From positions 1 to 64,000 of the forward strand of contig WBMZ01000409.1 in NCBI GenBank assembly GCA_013400975.1: a DNA stretch of 64,000 bases, written 5' to 3'. This DNA comes from Atrichornis clamosus. Lineage: Eukaryota > Chordata > Aves > Passeriformes > Menuridae. The notes under the pieces are model-generated. The model ran no database searches. It was given only the letters and a program-made list of their open reading frames with translations, and had not been told where the DNA came from. Below, one piece after another: positions 48,541 through 58,300 of this stretch; positions within the stretch are counted from its first letter, which is position 1, and every line of letters begins with the position of its first letter. Position numbers and translations under genes: made by a program.

Positions 48541-49056
48541 TGCAGAGGAGGAAAATCAACTGCTAAGAAACTATAGAGAAGGGAAAACCTTGAATAACTC
48601 CAACGCCTCTATAAAAAACTCCATTTTAAAGGACCAAAGCAGAACCCAAAACTTGGCCTATGAGGCCCTCTCCCTGGTGCATGCTGTTTTAATGGGGTGA
48701 GGATGGGATGCCAGTTTTTTGGGGTGACAACTGGGACCTGAGCATCCCAACCAAGTCCCAGATGTGAGAGAGCTCAGAGGAATGCACTGGCAATGCTTTG
48801 GCATAGAGCAGGTCCCACATAGGTCACACCAGCCTGATATCTGAGGCTCTCCTGCAGGTCTGGGGAACCACAGCTGCTGAGGGAGGCTGGGTACAACCAG
48901 GGAAGCAGTCAAGACGGTTTTCCCTTTCCCATGGTGTTACAGAGGCTTCCCAGCTGCTGACCAGGTTGAGAGACACAGCTTTTATATTGCATTTACAAGT
49001 CTTACCCCTCTAAGGCATCCTCCTTTCCATCAGCAGGCACTTGGCGTATAAAGCTG
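48541..49056. other. spacer between the two duplicated segments
   Basis: About 516 bases of moderately GC-rich DNA with no recognised repeat. It holds an 84-codon minus-strand frame (48658-48912) with many Cys and Pro and no known domain. If the duplication was a tandem copy of a unit of about 620 bases, only the first 100 or so bases of the second unit remain. Confidence 0.5.
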
Positions 49057-49164
49057 CACATCTGTGGGTTATGGAATTAGTGTATGGAATTAGTGAGTTT
49101 TTATATGCTGTTTATAATGTCAACACTAGTTACTTGAACTCAAGTATAAATCTAGTCTAAAACT
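49057..49164. repeat. duplicated segment, copy B (108 bp)
   Basis: Second copy of 48437-48540. It carries an extra internal duplication: ATGGAATTAGTGT is immediately followed by ATGGAATTAGTGA (about 49071-49096), which copy A has once. Copy B therefore gained a 13-base tandem unit, or copy A lost it. Confidence 0.85.
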
Positions 49165-49193
49165 ATTTGAGTTCATTTTGCTCTTTCTCCCTT

Positions 49194-49267
49194 TTTGCTA
49201 CTGTATGTGTTATTCTTTGCTAATTTATGATTTGCTACTGTATGTGTTATTCTTTGCTAATTTATGA
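49194..49267. repeat. perfect 37-bp tandem duplication
   Basis: Bases 49194-49230 and 49231-49267 are identical over 37 bases (start TTTGCTACTGTATG, end CTAATTTATGA). Lack of any difference shows a recent event or an assembly artefact. It lies 30 bases after duplicated copy B, so three separate duplications cluster within 0.8 kb. Confidence 0.9.
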
Positions 49268-50839
49268 ATTGCAGTGAGTCTTTGGCTTGATTCTTATTAA
49301 ATACCATGCATTTTAAAGGTGTTTAGTTGTTTCATTGCTAGTATTAATCGCTTCACTATCAATTCCCTATTCCCATCTGTTGTTTTGAAATGGCATTATA
49401 TGTTATTATGCCTCTTCATTGCTTCGGCTCTCTGTCATACGTGACTGCTTGCTTACTTCACCCTCTGTGGAGCTTCCAAAATGCTTTTCCTCCCTTGTTC
49501 TCACGGCAATACTCCAGCTCCCTGAGTCCTGGTGTGTTCATCAGAGGTGCTCCTGGGTAAACTTTAGGGCATCTTGCTCCAGAGTTTTGACATCTCTCTC
49601 AGTTTCTCTCTGTCTTCTTTCCCAGCTGCCTGTCCTGTCTCTCTGCCGAAGGTAACCGCCCCGTAGTAGCACCAGCACCATCCGTGTATTTCCACCTGCA
49701 GCTCAGCCACCAGCCTGGCATCTCAGATGAAGCCACAGCAGGGAGAAGAGACACAGCTGAATTTCTGTGAGCCTCCACTGACTCCATTCACCTCTGACAG
49801 TCCCCCCTCAGGTTCCATAGAAGAACCCACGATATTTGATTAGGTATTTCATGGCAGGATTATCTTCAATGTTGCTGTAAAACTGTAATACCTCATTTAC
49901 TGTTTTTTTTCTCCCTGTTTATGCTTTCCTTCTCCTATAGCATTTTGGTGCCCTTTTCCTGCCTAATTGTCTTCCCAATTTTATTACCTCTTCTTTCCTC
50001 TCTGCTAATAGCAGGATTGTTTCTAAGATGTTTTGTCAATTCTCTGATACACCAATTTTCTCCTCCAGTCATCTAACAAACATATTTCATCAATGCTTTC
50101 AATTTTCACAACATCAAATGTAATTTCTGCCTACATTTCAGGCCATTTAATCCCTAGCACCTGAAAAAACAAGGTATTTACTCTTTAAAGGGAAAATAAC
50201 ACCATTAATAAAGGGTTGGGGTTTTTTTTCAACAGCCTTTCATAGGACCATCCATAACTTACATTTTAATCCTTGGAGTTCTAAGGACCCATGAACAAAG
50301 AAGATATTAATGGTATACACCACTTCAGCCAATGTATCCCCACAATTGCCATCTCTGCAATCTCTGCTCTGCCCCTCACAGTGGCCTTGTCCCACACTGC
50401 TGCTGGTTTCGCAATCACAAGGGCGATTTTCTGTACATTATATTTTCTATGACTGTGTATATGCAGAACTGTCATCTTTTTCTGGAGGAGAGGGAAATAC
50501 CTCTGTTTCAAAACATAGCTGGAAACTGGAATATCGGTCTGGCAGAGGGTTAGAAAACACCATGCTGTGCAGGCACCATGTCAGACAAATCCTGTCATAG
50601 GGAAACAACCTCTGTTGTTGAAAGGAGTCATCATCTTGATGGGCTGATCCCGTTCTTCCATTTAGAATGTTGCTGTTTTGTTAGAAACCTTTTTTTTTTC
50701 CCCTTTTCCCCCTGATTTCTAAATTTTCTAAATTTATGGGAGGTTGTTTTCTATCCAGTTGTTCTTGCCCAATGGATGGCTTATTTTTTCTCCTACAGGA
50801 GGTGTTTACAAACTCTTTATCCAAGACAGGGCAGTTCTG
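49268..50839. other. non-coding interval
   Basis: Pyrimidine-rich plus strand with T-runs (near 49903, 50223, 50690) and no recognised exon. The right part, from about 50600, may be the decayed 3' portion of the minus-strand LINE that starts to be recognisable at 50.84 kb. Confidence 0.45.
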
Positions 50840-51180
50840 TCTGCCTTCAAGGCTTCATTTTGGTAGGCAAATACGCCAAGCTCAAGCTTCTTTAGTACGA
50901 CTAACAGCCTGTTTTCCAAGCATCTTAGCATTGTTCTCTACACCAATTTCAGTTTGAACTTCTGGTTTTGAGTGTGGGTAGCCAAGGGAGTAGACAGTAT
51001 TTCAGATCTTGTTGCAGCACTCTTTCACACAGTTATCTTAGTACTTTCTTGTTACTACTGTGTGTATCTTGCCTGGCATGGGCTGGATTTTGTCTTTGCA
51101 AGGGTCAACCCCACTGGCATCTTAGAGCTGCTCATGCTCTCCTTTGCTCCTTTACCAGCTTAACCCATCTCAGTCATTTT
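50840..51180 (-). mobile_element. CR1/L3-clade LINE relic: C-terminal region of ORF2
   Basis: The plus strand follows the reversed C-terminal LINE text in order: AACAGCCTGTTTTCCAAGCATCTTAGCATT, CTCTACACCAATTTCAGTT, TGTGGGTAGCCA, AGACAGTATTTCAGATCTTG, ACTTTCTTGTTACTAC. The minus-strand sense of the middle part corresponds to the family stretch HLEYCVQFWAP (here TGAAATACTGTCTACTCCC and GGCTACCCACACTCAAAA). Stops and frameshifts break it throughout. With the RT piece at 51.6 kb it forms one minus-strand element of at least 1.0 kb. Confidence 0.65.
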
Positions 51181-51560
51181 CAACTGATGAGAACTTCTTT
51201 TACAGTTGTTGTGGTATAAGTCCCTCAATGAATGAGCTTTTATTTTAGTCCATTCCTATAATGAATCTATTCTTTCTGTCTACTGCCCTTATCCTCTTCT
51301 GTATTAACACTCTCTTTTAGATGTGGACAATCATCAGGATCCCAATCAGGGTCCCAAAAATAATGACTCTCCCTATTTATCCAGGTTACAAGGAAAAAGA
51401 GAAAGTGGAAAGATCTCGAAACTGAATGTGCAGAAAGTTCATTCATGTCTCTCCTTTCTCCTTCAGTCCTCTGTACTTAAATACAAGTGACTGTCTTCAT
51501 TTCAGCGGGCTCCCACTCAATATTTCCTTTGTGCATCCCTATTTTCTCTAGTTAAAAAAA
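51181..51560 (-). mobile_element. probable interior of the second LINE relic
   Basis: This stretch lies between the RT motif-A piece and the C-terminal piece of the same-strand relic, and its length is roughly what an ORF2 with a modest deletion would have. I could not align specific RT motifs such as the FADD-type motif C, so membership is inferred from position only. Confidence 0.35.
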
Positions 51561-51900
51561 TTATTTCCCATCTGACACCTTATTAAATGCTTTGCTGAAG
51601 CTCAGATAAATTATATCTACCATATTTTCTTTGTCTAGAAAATCTTTTATCTCTTAAAAATCCTATCAAGTTAGTCTAAAACAACCTACCATTAGCAAAC
51701 CCAAACCCTTTGGTAATATTTTAGTCTGTTCCCAGTTTATCTCAATAACTTAAATTACTTCTTTCTTTGAAAATTTGTTCCAAAGCTTTCAGACATTTGA
51801 GATCAGACTAACTTGTAATTGTGAGATCTCTTTTCTTCTCTCTCTTAACTGTAGATACTGCCTGTACTGTCTTCTAATCCCATGAGTAGATAGGCTCATC
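51561..51900 (-). mobile_element. CR1/L3-clade LINE relic: reverse-transcriptase motif A region
   Basis: The minus-strand frame from 51644 to a stop at 51561-51563 reads DKENMVDIIYLSFSKAFNKV. This is RT motif A of the CR1/L3 clade (consensus V-Y-L-D-F-S-K-A-F-D-K-V). The first, catalytic Asp is Ser here and the later Asp is Asn, so the enzyme is dead. Upstream in element sense (plus coordinates to about 51880) AAAATTTGTTCCAAAGCTTT, GATCAGACTAACTTGTAATT and CTGTACTGTCTTCTAATCCC follow the reversed LINE text in order. The element is old and inactive. Confidence 0.75.
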
Positions 51901-53739
51901 ACGAATACCTGCAAGTTCCTGTAGTTTCATCCGCCAGTTCTGTCTGAGTTCTGAATGAGATTGTCCAGGTCCTCCCAACTGGAAACAATTAAGCTCTTAG
52001 ACTTTTTGCTGTTGTTTCCAGTTAGTAAAATCTCATTCCCATATGATTAAGCTCTTACATTATTTTGCTGCTCTTTCCAATGTAGTAAAACCTCATTCCC
52101 ATTATATATCTTCCCTTTGCACTTCTGTTCAGTGTCATTACTCTTATTGAAGTTTGAACTAAAGGCTCTTTAAATGGCTCTTTATCCAGCAGGTCCACAG
52201 ATGATTGTTTCTTTTCCCTCCTGCTAGGAATACAGCTTTGAGATCCTATAAGCACCAGTGATTCGAAGAATCCTCCAGCCCCTTTCCCATCCCGTTGCAG
52301 AGACACGCAGTGTGTTGACTTTGGCGGCTGGGGCGCGCAGAGCTCAGAGCACTTAGTCCATGCCCTTTTGAAATGGAGAACATTAGTTCCAGCCTTACTT
52401 TTGTTTGTTCTTCCTTTTAATGTAAACAGAATCAAGGCACAATCACTTGAGCCAGTGCTGTCTCTCAGCTCAGGTCTACTAAAATGTCTTCATTGCTTAT
52501 CCAAACCAATGGAAAATTCCAGTCATTCTTTTAATATCTTTGTGTAATAAACATAATTGTATGTATTATTTATAATTGTCTTCACCAGCTACTTAATTTC
52601 AGTGATACCAGAATGGCAAGCAATCTTTTTAGGAGACATTTTGTCTTGATTGTGCTTAATAGAGAGGGATAAAGAGCCTGACAGGCAGGAGGAATCTTAG
52701 GCATAAGTGGAGATGATTGGAATTTGTGGGAAATTCCAGCTTTTTTAGCCCAAATTAGGATGAAACATAAAAGCATTTATACTAAAAAGGGAATGTTTCC
52801 AGGTCAAATGAACTGCTTGAAATGTTTCATTTTGTTTTAAGTCCATTAGAATGGATTCAATAGTCTTTTCATTTCTTTTTCCCCCCTGGCGTTTTGAAAT
52901 TTGGAAAAAAAAAATTGACCTGCCAGACACGAAAATTTCTTTAATATTAAATGTTCATATTTTGATTGCTCACAGAAAATGTATTTTTAAAATTACTTCC
53001 TGTGTTGTTTCATGCAAGGCAGTGCATTTAAAATATGCTCACCCTATAACAGAAATTAAACAGGAATGTGTGATGCATGTGATCAATCACAGCTAAGCAA
53101 ACTCTGCAAACTGCAGGAATGTTAGCTGAATTATTCTCACTGTGACCAAGGGTTCTGCTAAGTGTATTTCTACAGAGCATGCTTCTGCTTTGTAATCACT
53201 GCAAGTTTCCTAGGAGGGAATAAAAGTCCCTTGATGCCAATGTTACGCTGACTGTGGTAGAATTTGAGGGCTTGTTGTCTCTGCAGAGAGGATGGTCCTA
53301 ATAAAGAGGCATCTGGGCCTTCTTGTCTCTTTTCATCTATTAAGATATGTCAGGCTAGACTCTGGACAGCTGGATTGTGATGTTTTTGCCCCCAGGGTGT
53401 CTTGGGGTAGTGCAGTAGGAGAGCGTTGCTATCTCCAAGAGCCAGTGAATCTGAGAATATGTCTCAAGGATGAAACCTGGAGAAGTGCAAAGAATGATTT
53501 CATCTTGATTAATTACACAGTATTGATCCTCTGTGGAAAGAGCAATTATCCCAGACACTCTTCTCGCTGAAGTGAAAGCCACCGGGAAAGCCACTCTGAT
53601 AAAAAGGATGAACGTTTTCCCTCCAAAGGGCTCAACTGGTTTTATCCTGAGGGTCTGCAGTGTTAAATTTAGACTCAAAGGGAAAAAATTTCGAGCCTCA
53701 GTGTAGATGTACCCAGCTTATATCAAGTGCAACAGAAGT
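51901..53739. other. non-coding interval
   Basis: Holds the 58-60 bp tandem duplication (51987-52102) and otherwise AT-rich unique DNA. A 126-codon minus-strand frame at 52055-52435 partly overlies the duplication and has no recognisable domain. Confidence 0.5.
51987..52102. repeat. imperfect tandem duplication, 58-60 bp unit
   Basis: Unit 1 (about 51987-52042) and unit 2 (about 52045-52102) share ATTAAGCTCTTA, TTTGCTG, TTTCCA, TAGTAAAA and CTCATTCCCAT in the same order, with a 2-base length change and about a dozen differences. It is much older than the 37-bp duplication at 49.2 kb. Confidence 0.75.
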
Positions 53740-53805
53740 TGAACAGACAAGAGGCAGGGTTAGAACTCAAATCCTGTGGGTAAAGTGTGGAATCTAACCT
53801 TGTTC
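53740..53805 (-). mobile_element. possible MIR-like SINE fragment (tRNA-derived end)
   Basis: GAGGCAGGGTTAGAACTCAAATCCTG, then GTGTGGAATCTAACC resembles the reversed MIR stretch GTGGCAGAG-C-GGATT-GAACCCAGG-TCCTG followed by the CAGTGCTCTAACC end. Only about 65 bases are alignable and the L2-like tail is not evident, so the call is weak. Confidence 0.35.
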
Positions 53806-55289
53806 ATCTTTTCATGAATGGCTTTGTCCAGAAATTTCAAAATCTGGAAGTTGTCTGTTGAATGTTATCATAATGAGAATGTAACTGTCCTTCACCCATT
53901 GCCTTGTCAAGCTGTGGACATCTCCGTAGGCATTGATCTGAAGGATGCCAGATTCTACTCTATGTATCAAGGAAATAAAGCCTCTTAAGCAAGAATGTGA
54001 ATCTGCCAGGTACAGGCTGTCTCACAGATATGCTGACATCGTCTTCTCTTCTGATCTTGCAAGGAGGTGCTACTCTTGAAATTTTTTTTTTTTTTAGAGT
54101 TCAGTATCTTTAGTCTGTATTAATCTACAAGATGTATAGGTCAATAGAATTTGTAGTACTGGCCTAAGGTTAAGTTTAGCCTCAAATTCAAGCCCATTCA
54201 TCTCCCTAACATTTTCTCTGTTTTTTTCACTAGGCTACATTGTCTAAAATGGAAGTGTTTCCAGTCTCTGAGGGGTAGAGTCATCCACATCCAGTCAAAT
54301 CTGTGCTAATCCATGTCCCTGTGCTTCCTCTCTTTGATGCACCTGAAGCGTGGTCTTCCAACACCCCCTCAGTCTGAGGCTGTTGTGACTCTGCAGCCCT
54401 CCATGATATAAAGGTCTGCAGATTTCTCAGCTTTTTGTCGATGCCATTGTTCTCTTTCTACCCCATTTAGGTAGGCAAAGAATCTGAGGAAGAAACCCCC
54501 ACTTAGCTGTAGATGCCTTTCCCTTTGAAGCCTTTCTGGTCACACAAAGTCTGTACGGATCCTGTCAGGGCTGTTGCCCTTGAGCTAGCTATTCCATTAC
54601 ATTTCTCTTTTCCCCTAGTGAGCTCCTGTGTTAAGAATCACTCGTGTTCACCATTTGCATTAACGAACCCAGACAAACTGCTAGATGGTTCCTGCTGCTT
54701 GTATAGCATAGCTTAAACCACTGGTTCTCTCACCAGACTCATCTTGATCCCTTTTTTATAGAGAATTTTTCCTGGTCCTATCACCTATTTTTCCTCAGTT
54801 GTGCATCACTATGAGAAGCTTTATAAAGAGGTTTATATGCTTTGGAAGATCAGTGTCATGCCAAACACATGAAACACACTTCTCTCGAAGAGCTGTCCCT
54901 ACCTTTCAGGAAACAAACTGCTCTATTCTTCTGCTCAGATTCTGCAACCTACAATTCCCGTAGTACCACTCAGAGAAACACACAGCTTTGGTGATGTCAG
55001 TATCTTGTACTCAGCCACAGCTGGGATTTTGGGGAAAACAATTTTCTAGGTATGTATAGCATGTGTAGTTGACTGGCTTTTGTAGCAGCAAGCTGTATAT
55101 CAAAATATTTTCCATTTTGGGGAAGTGGGTGAAATTGCCAATGTGATAGTAATGCAAGCTATAAAAAGATCAAAGTTGCAGTGTTCTGCAACAGTATCAT
55201 CCATTGAAATGTAGCAGGAGCTTGCTGAAAAAAAAGTTCATGCAATATATAAGACATTAAAAATTCTGTTACATTACTCTTGCCACAAA
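53806..55289. other. non-coding interval
   Basis: Contains a 14-base T-run at 54082-54095. No repeat family, exon or RNA gene recognised. Confidence 0.5.
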
Positions 55290-55356
55290 GATTGTAATGA
55301 AAATGGGAAATGGCACAAACGTAACCCATTCTCATTACAATCGTTAGATTGTAATC
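55290..55356. repeat. long hairpin with alternative second stem
   Basis: GATTGTAATGAAAATGGG (55290-55307) and CCCATTCTCATTACAATC (55325-55342) are complementary at 17 of 18 positions, with a 17-base loop. Four bases later GATTGTAAT recurs (55347-55355) and can pair perfectly over 9 bp with ATTACAATC (55334-55342). The right arm therefore has two possible partners. An 18-bp arm with one mismatch is far beyond chance for a window of this size. It is short for a pre-microRNA, and no expression evidence is available. A tiny MITE core is another explanation. Confidence 0.65.
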
Positions 55357-58300
55357 TTGTGCTCTCCTTCTCAAGAGAATGTTAAATGAGATTTTAAAGT
55401 ATGGAAAATAAAGGAGCAAATAGAAACTGGAAAGCAAAAGAGGTGAGGCATGATAGACTTCTCCTGCATGTTTATGTTCTTTATTTTTGTGGTAAAACAA
55501 GAGAGAACTGTATAATTTCAAAGAAAGATGTATGCACACATAGCTATACTTCTACTATTCTTTCACTTTGGAAAGTATATTATTTCAATATTTTTATCTC
55601 CTTCATTCTTTTTTTAAAAAGAGTCCCCCCAAGTCAAAGAGACAAAGTAACACTTTAAATATCTGCATCAACAGATTTATTTCAACAGTGTAGAATTTGC
55701 CCTTATCCATCATAGTAAAGGCTGAAGGTAACACCTCCCAGAGAGAAAGAACTCTATGACTTAGGAGACTAGCAATTAAAAATCTGTCAGTCACAGGTCT
55801 GGATCCAGCCCTGATTAGATAGTGACCGAAAGTTGTTAATATTACCGGATCGCTATGGAAGGAAGTACCTGACCTCGTTCTAATCCCCATGCAAGTATTT
55901 AAATGACACACTGTAGCTGTCACTCAGCAGTGCCATTGGTGCTGCCAGCAGAAGACTAAGCATTAAACAAGCATAGGAAGAGACCTAGCCCCATTTCTTT
56001 CGCTGTGGTGGTAGTTCACACTCAGGGTTTGAAGCAGGTGTAGTAGGTACCCTCCTTCCAGGGTCTGATAGGGAAAGAAAGGGGATGCTGGCCTCTTCTT
56101 AGGCTGTACATTCAGGGGCTTGCAGGACCTCTTAAAATATTAATTATGGAAAAAAAATCTATTGACAATTCAGAGGCAGTGTCACAGCAAAGGTTCTGCT
56201 TTGCTCGGAGAGTCAGTGGAGATTAGTAATTTTCATGCACGGGAGTCAAAAGGGCTCCTTGGTCACTGGGGCTGTGCCCCTATGGAGTCCACGTGGCATC
56301 CTCTCCTCACAGCCCTGCAACAATGCATCCATATAAACATCAGAACACCTCAATAACAAAAGAAACGCCTTTCAGACAAAAGATTAACATCTACAAAGGC
56401 TCTAACTTAACCCAGAGAGAAAGTAAGAAAGATCAAAGTAATCAGAAATAATTTAGGTCTTTGCAATTCTCTTGGAGATGTATCTTCTTGTCTGGTCCTG
56501 TATTTTATGTTCACACACTGCTTTTTCTCTTTTGCTTGCTCACTTTCTTTGACATGGCTGTGAGCTTTTTGACTGAAGTTTTGGGGTTTTTTTGTTCATT
56601 CACTTTGGGTTTTGATTACCTGTGGAGTTTTTGTTGAGTCTCCTCCCTTCCCTCACTGACTTTCCCCAGTGAGGTGACCATGGGCTGTCCTAAGTGAAAG
56701 CAGAAGATGGAACCTATCCCTATAGACAAATGACCTGTCATAGCTTCATGTAACCTTCCATCACTCTTTGATGAATGGATATCCTAGGTAAAACTTACTT
56801 TCTCACTTAAAATCTGTCAAGAAATTATGGAGGAAGAAATCTGATATTTCCATGGGTTTGTACCAGAATAAACTTATTTCTCTTTGTTTTTTGCAGTCTC
56901 CAAATGTCGGATTTTTTCTTATCTATATCTATAGATGCTGGAAGTGACATGTTAATGATTTGGCCAGCTTTCTAGGTGAAAACCAAATCTATTTTCAAAG
57001 AACATGTATAAGTATCTGTAGCTTCAGAATGACTTGTAGGTTTTCCTGTAATCTTGGTTAAAAGTATTTACATCTGAGTTCTTATTTGCAAGTTTACACC
57101 ACCATGAAAATGTTATAACTGAACTAGAATTCATGGCAGCTCTTCTATTTTAACTGCCAAGAGATTTTGAACTATGAGAAAAACCTGTATTACAACTGGC
57201 TGTACAGTATCTGGCCTATGATAAATAGAGGACTTTTAATTTCCCAAGTATCCAGTCCCTCCAACTCTACAACCCACAAAAATTAAAAATAAAATTTTCA
57301 TTCTGAAGCTTAAAATTAATTTAGTTTCTGTTGTAGTGCTGTAATAAGTAGATCTAATTTAACCAGTCAGCAGTTCCTTCCATTGGACATTAATTTTTTA
57401 AAGTCTGCAAGTTAATCAACCTGTTTTATGGCTATATGTGTTTTTACATCAAAACTCCTCATTATTTCTTTTTTATTTTTCTGTTAAGTGTCTGGGATAA
57501 GTGAAAATAGCTTCTGAATATAAAAGAATCAATTAATGTTTCAATATAGGGGGGAAAAAATCATTCCCCAAATGGGTAACTATTTCTAGTGCTCCAGACT
57601 GCTTCTCTTGCAGCTCTTTGGAGCATGATCTGTCAGTGCCACCTGTTAACCAGGCTGGTCTTTATGGGCAGAATATATGGTCAGAAGATGAAGAAGATCC
57701 TGAATTGTCTCTTCTTGATTTTAATAGTCCCTCTGAAACATGAAATTAGTCTCAGGGATTTGGGAAGCTGTATCTGCACACCTATTAGAGAAGAATCTAT
57801 CAGAGGACACAGATTTTAGATAACGGAGAATACTATTTACAGGGCTCTGTACCTGAGAGGTAATATCCAAAGCCAGGCCTTGATCCAAACAAAACCATTT
57901 TGACATCACGCTGCAGCCACATCTGATCTGCTTTGGAGAGTGAGGACTTTGGGATCCTTGGTTCCTGCTCCCTGAGGTCAGGTGTCCAGGATAATCCTTC
58001 CCTCAAGGGGTACTTGGCAGCATTTGCCTTGACTGTAGGGGATCACACAGGTGTCCATTTTTCTTAATACCAAAATGTAGGCTTATAAAGAAAATGAAAA
58101 GTGTAAGTGTGTTCTTTCACATCTCTCCTTTGGTTTTCCTTATATGTCAAAATTCAGCAAATACAGTACATTTGCTCCCTGGACCTTCAACCTGTCATGT
58201 CTCTTTTCTGCAAATCAGTTTGCACCTCAGTGTGTCTCAGCTGCTGCAATAACTATAATTCCAATCATAGCCAGCCACTTTAATGGGCTTCTTGTGTCCG

